Positions 25,461-34,481 of a stretch of 64,000 nucleotides of DNA are shown in pieces. Where the stretch lies: assembly GCA_949077035.1 (NCBI GenBank), contig CARUPR010000001.1, forward strand, positions 121,682-185,681. The letters run 5' to 3'. Origin of the DNA: an uncultured Eubacteriales bacterium. GTDB taxonomy: Bacteria; Bacillota; Clostridia; Christensenellales; UBA1242. Made by a program: the position numbers and the translations under genes. Positions within the stretch are counted from its first letter, which is position 1; every line of letters begins with the position of its first letter. The notes below the pieces were generated by a model, which saw only the letters and a list, made by a program, of their open reading frames with translations, was not told the origin of the DNA and made no database searches.

Positions 25461-26137
25461 TATTCTTGTCCTCCTTTTGTTTCAGACAATTTGTTATTAT
25501 TACCTAGTATTTCACCCTTGTAAATCCAGCACTTAATACCGATTTTTCCAATCATAGTATAAGCAGCAAATTCACCATAATCTATATCAGCTCTAAGAGT
25601 GTGAAGAGGAACTGAGCCTCTGAATTGTTTTTCAGTTTGAGCTTTCTCGTTTGCTTTTGTGAGAACGCCACTAACTTGAATCTTACAACCTTTCGCACCA
25701 GCTTTCATTACTCTTTCAATAGCTTGCTTTAAAGCACGCTTTGCTGCAACACGTTTTTCAAGTTGCATTGCAATGCTTTCTGCAACAAGTTGAGCATCAA
25801 GGTCAGGTCTTTTGATTTCTTTAACATTTACAAGTAATAATTTAACAGGTCTGATGAGTTTTGAAATTTCTTTCTTAATTACTTCGATACCAGCACCCTT
25901 TGTTCCGATAATCATACCAGGTTTAGAGGTGAAGATATTTACAATAAGTTTGCTGTCAGTTCTTTCAATAGTAACTTTTGAAATAGAACAAGCTTTATAT
26001 TTTTTGTGGATGAAATTTTTAACATCTTGGTCTTCTTTAAGGTTTGCAGCAAAAGTTTTCTTATCTGCATACCATGTAGAATTCCAATCTTTGTTAATTC
26101 CAACTCTAAGTCCAATTGGACTAACCTTTTGTCCCAT
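25460..26137 (-). CDS. rpsC: Small ribosomal subunit protein S3
   Basis: 225 residues, at the mRNA entry channel. MGQKVSPIGLRVGINKDWNS, KH-domain GMIIGTKGAGIEVIKKEI, and C-terminal GSVPLHTLRADIDYGEFAAY and GIKCWIYKGE are diagnostic. Confidence 0.97.
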   Translation of the reverse strand: MGQKVSPIGLRVGINKDWNSTWYADKKTFAANLKEDQDVKNFIHKKYKACSISKVTIERTDSKLIVNIFTSKPGMIIGTKGAGIEVIKKEISKLIRPVKLLLVNVKEIKRPDLDAQLVAESIAMQLEKRVAAKRALKQAIERVMKAGAKGCKIQVSGVLTKANEKAQTEKQFRGSVPLHTLRADIDYGEFAAYTMIGKIGIKCWIYKGEILGNNNKLSETKGGQE

Positions 26138-26138
26138 C

Positions 26139-26528
26139 TTAGCCTCCTACCACTTCATCAAGCACAATAGTGATATGTGAAGTTTTTTTGTGAATTATGT
26201 CACCAGAGCCTTTTGCTCTTGCAGACATACGTCTAAACATAGGTCCGCTTGTAGCATAAGCTTCTTTAACATACAATGAATCTCTATTTTTGCCCATGTT
26301 GTTTTCAGCATTAGCGATTGCACTATTTAAAACTTTTAAGCTTTCATAAGCACCTTTATCAGGCATATTTTCTAATATTGCAACAGCCATTTCTGCCTTC
26401 TTGCCTCTTACAAGGTCAAGAATATAGGTAATTTTAGAAGGGCTCATTCTAACATACTTAGCCTTAGCATAAGGATACTTTACTTTTTTTGCAATCTTTT
26501 CTGCTTTCTGTCTAGTTCTTGTAGCCAT
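26139..26528 (-). CDS. rplV: Large ribosomal subunit protein L22
   Basis: 129 residues, lining the exit tunnel. YVRMSPSKITYILDLVRGKK, ENMPDKGAYESLKVLNSAIA and the C-terminal RARAKGSGDIIHKKTSHIT-like sequence fit L22. One base separates it from rpsC. Confidence 0.96.
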   Translation of the reverse strand: MATRTRQKAEKIAKKVKYPYAKAKYVRMSPSKITYILDLVRGKKAEMAVAILENMPDKGAYESLKVLNSAIANAENNMGKNRDSLYVKEAYATSGPMFRRMSARAKGSGDIIHKKTSHITIVLDEVVGG

Positions 26529-26538
26529 CTTTCACCCC

Positions 26539-26823
26539 TTATCTCTTACCTGCAACTGATGCCGACTTTTTAGTGTGTCCCTTGTAAGTTCTTGTTGGAG
26601 AAAATTCTCCGAGTTTATGTCCTACCATATCAGCTGTGCAGTAAACAGGGACGTGTTTTTTACCATTGTGCACTGCGAAGGTAAATCCTACAAAATCAGG
26701 ATAGATGGTAGAAGCTCTTGACCAAGTTTTGATAGGTCTTTTAACCCCTGATTCTTGCATCTGGGCAACCTTTTTTACAAGACTTGGATGAACATAAGGC
26801 TTTTTCTTTAATGATTTGCTCAT
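26539..26823 (-). CDS. rpsS: Small ribosomal subunit protein S19
   Basis: 94 residues. MSKSLKKKPYVHPSLVKKV, TWSRASTIYPDFVGFTFAVH and HKLGEFSPTRTYKGH are diagnostic. Confidence 0.97.
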   Translation of the reverse strand: MSKSLKKKPYVHPSLVKKVAQMQESGVKRPIKTWSRASTIYPDFVGFTFAVHNGKKHVPVYCTADMVGHKLGEFSPTRTYKGHTKKSASVAGKR

Positions 26824-26834
26824 AATCTTCTCTC

Positions 26835-27662
26835 CTAATTAACTCTCTTAACCATCAAGCGGTTAGAGCGATTTTTTCTCTTTCTAGTCTTGTATCCAAG
26901 AGCAGGTTTGTTCCATGGAGTAACAGGTGATGCCATACCAACAGGGCTCTTACCTTCACCACCACCATGCTTGTGGTCATTAGGGTTCATAGCTACACCG
27001 CGGACGCTTGGTCTAACACCCATATGTCTTTTTCTACCAGCTTTGCCGAGAGATACAAGTTCGTGGTCAATATTGCCAACAGTTCCGATAGTTGCTCTGC
27101 AAACGAGAAGAACTTTTCTCATTTCGCCACTTGGAAGACGGATAGTTGCATATCTTCCTTCCTTAGCCATAAGCTGAGCTTCATTTCCAGCACTACGAAC
27201 AAGTTGACCACCCTTGTTAGGTTCAAGTTCAATGTTATGAATAAGTGAACCAACAGGAATTTGTGCGAGTGGAAGGCTGTTGCCGACTTTAATTTCAGCA
27301 TTCGCGCCACTCATTACGATGTCACCATCTTTAAGTCCAACAGGAGCAAGGATATATCTCTTTTCGCCATCAGCATAGCGAATAAGAGCGATATAAGCTG
27401 TTCTGTTTGGGTCATATTCAATTCCGATAACCTTTGCAGGAATATCATCTTTGTTTCTCTTAAAGTCGATTACACGATATTTTTGTCTGTTGCCGCCGCC
27501 TTGATGACGAACAGTAACTTTACCCTGAGCATTTCTACCTGCGTGTTTAACTTTCTTTTCAAGCAGAGATTTTTCAGGAGTTTTCTTTGTGATTTCTTCA
27601 AAGGAAGAGGTTGTATAAAATCTTCTTCCAGCAGAAGTTGGTCTATGAATTTTAATTGCCAT
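26835..27662 (-). CDS. rplB: Large ribosomal subunit protein L2
   Basis: 275 residues, needed for subunit joining and peptidyl transferase activity. The ATG at 27662 has AGGAGGTG at four bases and gives the normal MAIKIHRPTSAGRR start; an in-frame codon at 27704 overlaps rplW and is rejected. C-terminal RGVAMNPNDHKHGGGEGKSP is the universal L2 motif with the conserved His. Confidence 0.97.
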   Translation of the reverse strand: MAIKIHRPTSAGRRFYTTSSFEEITKKTPEKSLLEKKVKHAGRNAQGKVTVRHQGGGNRQKYRVIDFKRNKDDIPAKVIGIEYDPNRTAYIALIRYADGEKRYILAPVGLKDGDIVMSGANAEIKVGNSLPLAQIPVGSLIHNIELEPNKGGQLVRSAGNEAQLMAKEGRYATIRLPSGEMRKVLLVCRATIGTVGNIDHELVSLGKAGRKRHMGVRPSVRGVAMNPNDHKHGGGEGKSPVGMASPVTPWNKPALGYKTRKRKNRSNRLMVKRVN

Positions 27663-27678
27663 AATACACCTCCTATCC

Positions 27679-27981
27679 TTATGATAAGCTGTCGAAGAAT
27701 GCAATTGACTTAGAATCTTCTTTTAATGTTACGATTGCTTTTTTATAATCGCTAGTTCTGCCAACTGTTCTTCCAGCCTTAGTATTTTGGGTCTTCTTGT
27801 GACCTTTTACGATAACAGTATTTACACTTGCCACCTTAACACCAAACAATTCTTCAACTGCATTGATGATTTGCACTTTATCAGCGTTTTTAGCAACAAC
27901 GAAAGTATAAACTTTGTTTGCAATTCCGCTATAACTTTTTTCTGTGAGAAGTGGTCTTATAATGATTTTATTTGCTTCCAT
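27679..27981 (-). CDS. rplW: Large ribosomal subunit protein L23
   Basis: 100 residues, the exit-tunnel docking site for trigger factor and SRP. IIIRPLLTEKSY at the start and KVASVNTVIVKGHKKTQ are characteristic. Shares one base with rplD. Confidence 0.96.
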   Translation of the reverse strand: MEANKIIIRPLLTEKSYSGIANKVYTFVVAKNADKVQIINAVEELFGVKVASVNTVIVKGHKKTQNTKAGRTVGRTSDYKKAIVTLKEDSKSIAFFDSLS

Positions 27982-28607
27982 TATTCTGCGTACGCCTCCT
28001 CTAATTGTTTGATAGCTGACTGAGTGATAACAATGTTCTTGTTTGCAACAACTTGATAAACATTGAGGTCACAAGCTTCAGCAATGCTCAATGATTTGAT
28101 GTTTGCAGTTGCAAGTTTGATATTTTTATCGTTGTTGTCATTGATTACAAGAACACTCTTGTCAAACTTGAAAGCATCAATAAATGCTTGAGCCTGTTTT
28201 GTCTTTGGAGCTTCAAATTCAAACTTATCAAGAACTGTAACTTCATTTTGAGCAAGTTTTGTGCTTAATGCACTAAGAAGAGCTCCTCTCTTTTTAAGTT
28301 TGTTGACTTTCTTAGAGAAATCTCTAGGCTTTGGAGCAAAGACAACTCCACCACCAGTCCATTGTGGGCCTTTCTTAGAACCATGTCTAGCTCTGCCAGT
28401 GCCCTTTTGACGCCAAGGTTTCTTAGCGTGTCCTCTTACTTCACTTCTTGTGAGAGCAGATTTTGTGCCCTGTCTTTGGTTTGCATTATAAGCAACCACT
28501 ACTTCGTGAATAAGAGCCTCATTGTATTCGCAAGCAAAGAGTGTGTCAGGTAAATTGATTTGACCAACTTCGCCAGCTTGCATATTGTAAACTTTAACTT
28601 TTGCCAT
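27981..28607 (-). CDS. rplD: Large ribosomal subunit protein L4
   Basis: 208 residues. The tunnel loop is seen in RQGTKSALTRSEVRGHAKKP and WRQKGTGRARHGSKKGPQW. In Escherichia coli L4 represses its own operon; whether it does so here cannot be told, but a long leader is present upstream of rpsJ. Confidence 0.96.
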   Translation of the reverse strand: MAKVKVYNMQAGEVGQINLPDTLFACEYNEALIHEVVVAYNANQRQGTKSALTRSEVRGHAKKPWRQKGTGRARHGSKKGPQWTGGGVVFAPKPRDFSKKVNKLKKRGALLSALSTKLAQNEVTVLDKFEFEAPKTKQAQAFIDAFKFDKSVLVINDNNDKNIKLATANIKSLSIAEACDLNVYQVVANKNIVITQSAIKQLEEAYAE

Positions 28608-28618
28608 GACTTACTCCT

Positions 28619-29263
28619 TTATTTAGCCTTAACCGCTTCACGAATGGTAACTACTGAACCTTTTGGTCCAGGAATGCAACCTTTAACAAGGATAACATTT
28701 CTTTCAGGGTCTACTTGAACGATTTCAAGATTTTGAATAGTAACCCTTTCTACACCATAGTGACCAGGCATATGTTTGTTTTTGAAAACTCTTGATGGTG
28801 TTGAGTTTGCACTCATAGAACCAACTTCTCTGTGAACAGGACCTGTTCCGTGAGTCATTCTAAGTCTGTGTTGATTCCATCTTTGAATAACACCAGTATA
28901 ACCGCGACCGCGAGTTGTGCCAGTGACATCAACAACATCACCTTCATTGAAGATATCTGCTTTGATTTCTTGACCAAGAGCATATTCGTTTGCATTTTCA
29001 AATTTCAATTCTTTAACAATTCTGTAAGTATCAACGCCAGCTTTTTTGAAAGCTCCTGTCATAGGCTTGTTTACTCTTTGTGCTTTTTGCTTGTCGAATG
29101 CAACCACGACAGCTTCATAACCGTCCTTTTCGTTGTTTTTAACTTGAACAACTGGGCATGGACCTGCCTCTACAACTGTTACTGGGATAACTACGCCTTC
29201 TGGAGTGAAGACTTGAGTCATACCAAGTTTCTTACCAATAATAGCTTTTTTCATTGTTCTCAT
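28619..29263 (-). CDS. rplC: Large ribosomal subunit protein L3
   Basis: 214 residues, early 50S assembly. IIGKKLGMTQVFTPEGVVIP, GFAG-equivalent TRGRGYTGVIQRWNQHR, and HGTGPVHREVGSMSANSTPS are diagnostic. Two ATGs are possible: 29263 (three bases after GGAGGAAG) and 29254 (MKKAIIGKK, the usual family start). The longer form is listed. Confidence 0.95.
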   Translation of the reverse strand: MRTMKKAIIGKKLGMTQVFTPEGVVIPVTVVEAGPCPVVQVKNNEKDGYEAVVVAFDKQKAQRVNKPMTGAFKKAGVDTYRIVKELKFENANEYALGQEIKADIFNEGDVVDVTGTTRGRGYTGVIQRWNQHRLRMTHGTGPVHREVGSMSANSTPSRVFKNKHMPGHYGVERVTIQNLEIVQVDPERNVILVKGCIPGPKGSVVTIREAVKAK

Positions 29264-29274
29264 CTTCCTCCATT

Positions 29275-29583
29275 TTATAGTTTGATTTTAATATCCACAC
29301 CAGCAGGAAGGTCGATTTTCATAAGAGCATCGACTGCCTTAGCATTTGGTGAATAAATGTCAATAAGTCTTTTGTGAGTCCTTGACTCAAATTGTTCACG
29401 ACTATCTTTATATTTGTGTGGTGAACGGATTACTGTAACCACTTCTCTGTCTGTAGGAAGTGGGATAGGGCCAGCGACTTTCGCTCCGAACTTTTCAGCA
29501 GTATCGATTATTCTTTTGCAAGCTTCATCAATGATGCTGTGTTCAAAGGCCTTCAATTTGATTCTAATAACTTGTGTTGCCAT
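29275..29583 (-). CDS. rpsJ: Small ribosomal subunit protein S10
   Basis: 102 residues from the ATG at 29583, which follows an AGGAGG box; the frame runs 29 codons further upstream but that part is leader and not like S10. RIKLKAFEHSIIDEACKRII, GPIPLPTDREVVTVIRSPHK and KRLIDIYSP are diagnostic. First gene of the ribosomal cluster. Confidence 0.97.
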   Translation of the reverse strand: MATQVIRIKLKAFEHSIIDEACKRIIDTAEKFGAKVAGPIPLPTDREVVTVIRSPHKYKDSREQFESRTHKRLIDIYSPNAKAVDALMKIDLPAGVDIKIKL

Positions 29584-29818
29584 TAATAATAACCTCCTGT
29601 AATTTTGCCAACCTTTCTCCTCTTCAAATGCTTTTTGCAAAGTCAATTTGAAATGACACCTACGAAACACTTGCCCATGTGTGTCACGCTGTAAGGAATT
29701 AAAAAAAGTGATTTTTTGGTTGGTCGCTCGGGTCTACGCCACGAACTTGTCCACATAAATTCTCCCATGGTTGCAGGTAACCTTGGGTAACCTTATGTTT
29801 CAACCCATAATTCACAGC
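29584..29818 (-). promoter_or_regulatory. 5' leader of the S10 ribosomal cluster
   Basis: About 235 transcribed bases between the predicted start near 29818 and rpsJ. It is less AT-rich than surrounding spacers. It contains a direct repeat GGTTACC-CAA-GGTTACC and a segment where GTGACAC and ACACATGGGC can pair with GTGTTTCGTAGGTGTC. Long leaders upstream of S10 operons often mediate autoregulation by a ribosomal protein; that this one does so is inference. No known leader family is claimed. Confidence 0.55.
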
Positions 29819-29824
29819 ATTGCT

Positions 29825-29853
29825 ATTATAACAAATCTGACAAATTAAGTCAA
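29825..29853 (-). promoter_or_regulatory. Strong sigma-A type promoter of the S10 cluster
   Basis: On the minus strand TTGACT, exactly 17 bases, TATAAT. It drives the ribosomal cluster leftward with a start near 29818. Confidence 0.9.
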
Positions 29854-29859
29854 GGCTTT

Positions 29860-30301
29860 TTCATATATTTTTTAAAATATTTTTAAGCATTTTTAAAGCC
29901 CTAAAAAAAACTTTTCGGCTCCAACATAACTCCCCGTTTAAGCTTTGATTTTTCTGTTTATTAAAATCTTTTTTGCTATTTAATAATAACAATAAAAACA
30001 TTTATAATTTAAAAATAAATTTCGCCTTCGATAAACAAGCAAAAAACTTTACATTTATGATAAAAACGTGCAATATCAAAAATACCAAACAATCTTAAAA
30101 CAACAAAAAAAGCTTTGACCAAGCCAAAACTCTTTTTCTCAATTTAAAACAATCCTTTGAAATTTTTGTTTTTTTAATATGCATATTTAATATGATTATA
30201 TATAAAGTAAATATATTATATATTATATATAAGCAAAATATATAAGCAAACTTAAAATTTTAAACAAATTCAATTTTGCAAAAGATTTTAAAATTGGTTT
30301 A
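29860..30301. other. Long AT-rich intergenic region
   Basis: About 440 bp with no gene. Notable only for very high A+T, poly-A words in the plus strand and an ATATATTATATATTATATATAA stretch near 30205-30230 (shown here in part by name: alternating TA). No known RNA family was recognised. Confidence 0.35.
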
Positions 30302-31033
30302 TTAATTAAAAAGCTCATCACTTAAGATATTTTCATAATCTTCTTTATCTTCAAGCTTCAAAACCTTATCTTTAAATTCACCAACCCTCTTTTCATATTT
30401 ATCGCCTAAGACCATCGCCCTGACCTCTTCGCAAATAAATTCAAGAGCATAATAAGCATAAGTATATTTATCAACGTCATAAATCTTAAAGATTTCGCTA
30501 GAACATCCTTTTTCTGTCAATCTAACAACTTCCGCAATGGCATCACAAACAATCTTGTTATCCTTGTTTTCTTTCAATACTTTTATAGGCGCTTCAAGAC
30601 GAATTTGTTTTATTTTCTTCTCTATATCAGTCCAAAGATATGTATTTTCATCATATTTGTTTGCCTCATTGATAATTCCAATAATAATTTCACTTTCAGC
30701 ATCCAATTTCTCTGCAATCTTAATAAGCTTGTTTGTTTGAAGCTTATAAATTACCTTTCCTTCCATATCTGCAAGTTGAGCCCTCTTTTTTAGATTATTT
30801 GACAACTCTCTTTTTGCAAATTTGATAAACTCATTAGTCCACTCTTTATCTTCTGGAAACATTGATGAAGGGGTAGTCTTTCCTGTCAGTTGTTTATAAT
30901 ATTGAAAAATCTTAGCAATGCTTTCACTGCAATGCTCCATATATCTGTTTCTCAATAAAACTAATTTGTTAAATAATGGGTCCCTTTCCAACACATCATC
31001 TACATTTTCTTCTATAAATTCACTAAATCTCAC
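30302..31033 (-). CDS. Hypothetical soluble protein
   Basis: 243 residues, mostly charged and predicted helical, with no signal peptide and no membrane segment. A short stretch near residue 25 (LLRNRYMEHCSESIAKIF) and CEEVRAM near 215 are the most distinctive parts. It lies downstream of the GT8 gene on the same strand but 230 AT-rich bases away, so it may or may not belong to the polysaccharide operon. No family recognised. Confidence 0.75.
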   Translation of the reverse strand: MRFSEFIEENVDDVLERDPLFNKLVLLRNRYMEHCSESIAKIFQYYKQLTGKTTPSSMFPEDKEWTNEFIKFAKRELSNNLKKRAQLADMEGKVIYKLQTNKLIKIAEKLDAESEIIIGIINEANKYDENTYLWTDIEKKIKQIRLEAPIKVLKENKDNKIVCDAIAEVVRLTEKGCSSEIFKIYDVDKYTYAYYALEFICEEVRAMVLGDKYEKRVGEFKDKVLKLEDKEDYENILSDELFN

Positions 31034-31262
31034 TTATTTTTACCTCTTTCATTAATTCTACACAAAACAAAGCAATTGTCAATAACAATATATAAAATAA
31101 TTTAATATATATAAAAAATATTTTATTTATTATTTTTATGTTTTTTCTTAAAATTTTTCACATTTTTTATAATTTTAATTTGTTTTCAATTTAAAAATGT
31201 TTAAATAAAGATTGAATAAATTATTTTTATATTTAATCTTTTCAAAATTAAAAAATCTTAAT

Positions 31263-32303
31263 TTATTTTTTACCAAATATTCTGTGAAATATATATCTTA
31301 TTTCAAAACATATTTCATGCAATGAATTTTTAAAACCGACATCCTTCCAACCTAAAAAAAACTTTTTTAAAATTCGAAATGGAAGTGTAATTATTCTCAA
31401 AAAGCGGTTTTTTCTTATATTTTTTGCTTTTTTTTGCTTTTTTTTGCTTAATTTTGATTTTTGCAACAAGTTTTCATAGAAGGATGTTAATTTTGCATAT
31501 TTCCAAAACCAGTCTGCCAGGATAAGATTTGCCCCACTTGGATTCCAAGGTTTGACATTTGATGTAAAATGCAAAATCTTAATATCCATATCAGTTTTCA
31601 TATTTTCAAGGTTACTCCACTGAACGTTCCAGCACCCGTCTAAAATCAATATTCTATCCTTTAAAACAATGTTTAAAGCATCTTGGTCAGGGCAGGCAAA
31701 TACAGAATGCTTTCTTAACATTTCCAGACATTTATCTTTGATATTTTCTTCATTAAATTTTTTGATATCAATCAATAAAACTCCTGAATTGATATAAAAA
31801 TCCTTATTTAGCTTTAAATCCTTCTCAATATAATAATGCACTCTATCCTTTTGAATACTATCTTTTACTGCAGCAATAACATTTTCACCAAGTTCGATAT
31901 CAAAAAGCTGTTTTAAATCGACATTTACCACCAAATCACAATCTAGATATATAGCCTTTGAATATTCATTTAGCACCTGCGGTATAAGCCATCTATAAAA
32001 CATTTGTTTTGAATAATGCGCCCTTGTATATAATTGGTTTTTACTTATAAGACTTGATACATCTTTGCATTCAACATCAAGATTATCATATTTTATATCT
32101 TCAAACATCTTGATATCTTCTGCCAAAATCTCTTCATCATGAAAAATGAAAACTTTATAATGCACATCACCTTTAAGCGACCTGTTTTCTATTATTGATT
32201 GCAACGCCACAAGCGCATATTTGCTATAAGCATGGTCGGTGCATAGGACAATTGGAATAATCTTTGCGCCGATTGTTTCTTTTTTACTTAAAGCCTTATC
32301 CAT
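31263..32303 (-). CDS. Family 8 glycosyltransferase
   Basis: Retaining sugar-nucleotide-dependent glycosyltransferase of the LgtC/GalT/WaaJ group, acting at the cytoplasmic face on a surface glycan. About 346 residues. IPIVLCTDHAYSKYALVAL is the family's nucleotide-binding start, KAIYLDCDLVV carries the DxD metal motif near residue 120, then INSGVLLIDIKKF, PDQDALN and LHFTSNVKPW. The last 70 residues are basic and probably peripheral-membrane. The ATG at 32303 follows AAGGAG by nine bases; a TTG one codon earlier is possible. Lies 3' of an exporter ATPase gene. Confidence 0.9.
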   Translation of the reverse strand: MDKALSKKETIGAKIIPIVLCTDHAYSKYALVALQSIIENRSLKGDVHYKVFIFHDEEILAEDIKMFEDIKYDNLDVECKDVSSLISKNQLYTRAHYSKQMFYRWLIPQVLNEYSKAIYLDCDLVVNVDLKQLFDIELGENVIAAVKDSIQKDRVHYYIEKDLKLNKDFYINSGVLLIDIKKFNEENIKDKCLEMLRKHSVFACPDQDALNIVLKDRILILDGCWNVQWSNLENMKTDMDIKILHFTSNVKPWNPSGANLILADWFWKYAKLTSFYENLLQKSKLSKKKQKKAKNIRKNRFLRIITLPFRILKKFFLGWKDVGFKNSLHEICFEIRYIFHRIFGKK

Positions 32304-32535
32304 CAAAGCCTACTCCTTTTGTTTATAATTTACCATTTAATTCTTTTTCTTCTAATAAAAAGCCAAAACACCTTTATTAAGTTATTTTGTTTAAAATTTA
32401 AAAGAATAGCCCAAAGTTTTATTTTTTATGAAAGGTAATAAAATATAAAATAAACATCATATTTTTCATAATTTTATAAAAAACGGCGAAAAATATCAAA
32501 ATTTGATTATTTTTTGTTGAATTTTGTTTAAATTA

Positions 32536-33318
32536 TCATTTATTTTGATATTCGGCTGGGTTTTTGCAGAACTCTAAATACTCTTGCACAACTTCCTTGC
32601 TTTCACCATATCGGTGCATTTGATTGTCTTTAATCCATAATGTTTTCTTGCAAAGACTTGTGACCTGCCCCATGCTATGAGAAACAAAAATCATTGTTGT
32701 CCCTTTAGCTAAAAGCTCTTCAATCTTTTTCATACATTTCTGTTTAAAAGGCGCATCACCAACCGAAAGAATTTCATCCACCAAAAGTATATCAGGCTCA
32801 ACATCAACCGCAATAGCAAAACCAAGCCTTGCAAGCATACCTGATGAAAAGTTTTTGATTGGAATGTTCATCGAATCTTGAAGCTCTGAAAACTCAACAA
32901 TTGAATCATACTTGGCTTTCATTTGTTTTTTTGAATAACCAAGAATGGCACCATTTAAAAATACATTTTCTTTAGCTGAAGACTCAGAGTCAAAACCAGC
33001 ACCCAAATTGATAAGTGGAGCAATGCTGCCGCCAATTCTGATTTTGCCTTTTGTAGGCTCCAATATACCAGCTATTGTTTTTAATAGAGTTGTTTTCCCA
33101 GAACCATTTAAACCAATCAGCGCAAGCGACTCACCTCTTTTTATCTCTAAATTAATATCTTTAAGCACCCAAAATTCTTTATATCTCAATCTACCTTTAA
33201 TAAGACGGACAAAAAATTCTTTAAGCGAACCAATCTTTTCACTTGGTTGATGATATTTTAAACTGACATTTTCAATCTCAATTAAATTGTCTTTATTAAG
33301 CGGTTTTGTAATTGCCAT
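32536..33318 (-). CDS. Polysaccharide/teichoic-acid exporter ATPase (TagH/Wzt family)
   Basis: ATP-binding subunit that powers glycan export through the permease encoded just upstream. 260 residues. Walker A GLNGSGKTT near residue 70, signature NFSSGMLARLGFAIA, Walker B DILLVDEILSVGD, and H-loop FVSHSM. The sequence after FWVLKDINLEI and the AKENVFLNGAILGYSKKQM segment are typical of TagH/RfbE. No C-terminal carbohydrate-binding extension, unlike many Wzt proteins. Lies 127 bp from the permease gene. Confidence 0.92.
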   Translation of the reverse strand: MAITKPLNKDNLIEIENVSLKYHQPSEKIGSLKEFFVRLIKGRLRYKEFWVLKDINLEIKRGESLALIGLNGSGKTTLLKTIAGILEPTKGKIRIGGSIAPLINLGAGFDSESSAKENVFLNGAILGYSKKQMKAKYDSIVEFSELQDSMNIPIKNFSSGMLARLGFAIAVDVEPDILLVDEILSVGDAPFKQKCMKKIEELLAKGTTMIFVSHSMGQVTSLCKKTLWIKDNQMHRYGESKEVVQEYLEFCKNPAEYQNK

Positions 33319-33445
33319 AATATTTCCTTTTTTAATAATAAAACTTTCAATTTATATAAAATAATGTAAAATGTTAAATGTTAAATTAATATAAAATAAT
33401 CTAAGATAACAAATAATATAAAATATTTAAAATCTAATATTCAAA

Positions 33446-34306
33446 TTAGATATACAAAATATATCTTCTTCTATTAAGTCTAAAAACAAGATAACCAAAT
33501 GCAAGCATCCCAAATGCCCAAGCATACATGATTAAAAACTCAATTCCTCCTGGCACAACACCCAATTTTATAACATCTCTGAATGCATTGACATAGACAG
33601 TCATAGGATTGAGGTTTATTATCTTTAATGCAATGCCACCACCAATCGCACTTGCAGTATAAAAAATTGGTGTCAAGTATTGCCAAAGAGTCAAACCAAC
33701 CGCATAGAAATGTTTGATATCTCTAAAGAAGGTATAAAGACTTGCAAGAAAATATCCAATGCCCAGAGAGAACAAGACTATTGCTGGCACAATCACAATT
33801 GTCAAAAAGATTGTCCAATAAAAAGGTTGACCTACTATAAGCATAACAAATATAAGAGCAATAAAAGAGAAAAAGAAATTTACAATCGCGGTAAAGGTAT
33901 TCGACATCGGCAAAACCGAATAAGAAATCTTTGTCTTTTTAAGAATACCAGAATTGGTCACAAGGCAGGTAAGCGACTGGGTGGTAATCTGTCTTAATAT
34001 ATTAAAAACAATAGTTCCACATAAAATGTAAACTGGATAATAGTCTATTCCTCTTCCAAAGATATTTGAGAAAACAAAACTTAAAACAAGCATACTTAAA
34101 AGCGGATTTAAAACTGTCCAAACGATGCCTAAAACAGAGCCTCGATATTGAGCTTTAAAATTCTTTTTGACCATTGCTTTTAAAACATATGAGTTTTTTC
34201 TTGTTTGGTCATAAAATTCGCCACTTCTTTGTTTAAACCTTTCTTTAAAAGGCTGCCTTTCCTTTTTTTCCTTCACCTTTTTTTCCTTCACCTTTTTTTC
34301 TTTCAA
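33446..34306 (-). CDS. ABC-2 type polysaccharide export permease (TagG/Wzm family)
   Basis: Membrane channel for lipid-linked glycan. 286 residues, about six membrane segments from residue 60 on. QYRGSVLGIVWTVLNPLL is the family's first-helix motif, with SGILKKTKISYSVLP and LTPIFYTAS further on. The N terminus holds VKEKK repeated three times. The frame opens at a TTG (34306) with AAGGA nine bases upstream; internal GTGs in the repeat are alternatives, so the first 15 residues are uncertain. Paired with the ATPase gene downstream. Confidence 0.9.
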   Translation of the reverse strand: MKEKKVKEKKVKEKKERQPFKERFKQRSGEFYDQTRKNSYVLKAMVKKNFKAQYRGSVLGIVWTVLNPLLSMLVLSFVFSNIFGRGIDYYPVYILCGTIVFNILRQITTQSLTCLVTNSGILKKTKISYSVLPMSNTFTAIVNFFFSFIALIFVMLIVGQPFYWTIFLTIVIVPAIVLFSLGIGYFLASLYTFFRDIKHFYAVGLTLWQYLTPIFYTASAIGGGIALKIINLNPMTVYVNAFRDVIKLGVVPGGIEFLIMYAWAFGMLAFGYLVFRLNRRRYILYI

Positions 34307-34481
34307 TTTAGTAAATCCTTTTTTGTAGTTTTATATTTGTATTTTTAATTATTAGTTTTAATTTTATTTGTAATTATTATTTATTATCATAAATGTAAAA
34401 TAGCAATAATTTAACAAAATTTAAGCAAAAATCATCAAATTTGGTCATTTTTTTAAGTTTTTGCAAGTTTTTTATACTTTT

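Noticed and set aside
29860..30301. 6S RNA, RNase P RNA or tmRNA in the long spacer
   Set aside because: No conserved motifs of these RNAs were seen; the region is almost entirely A and T.
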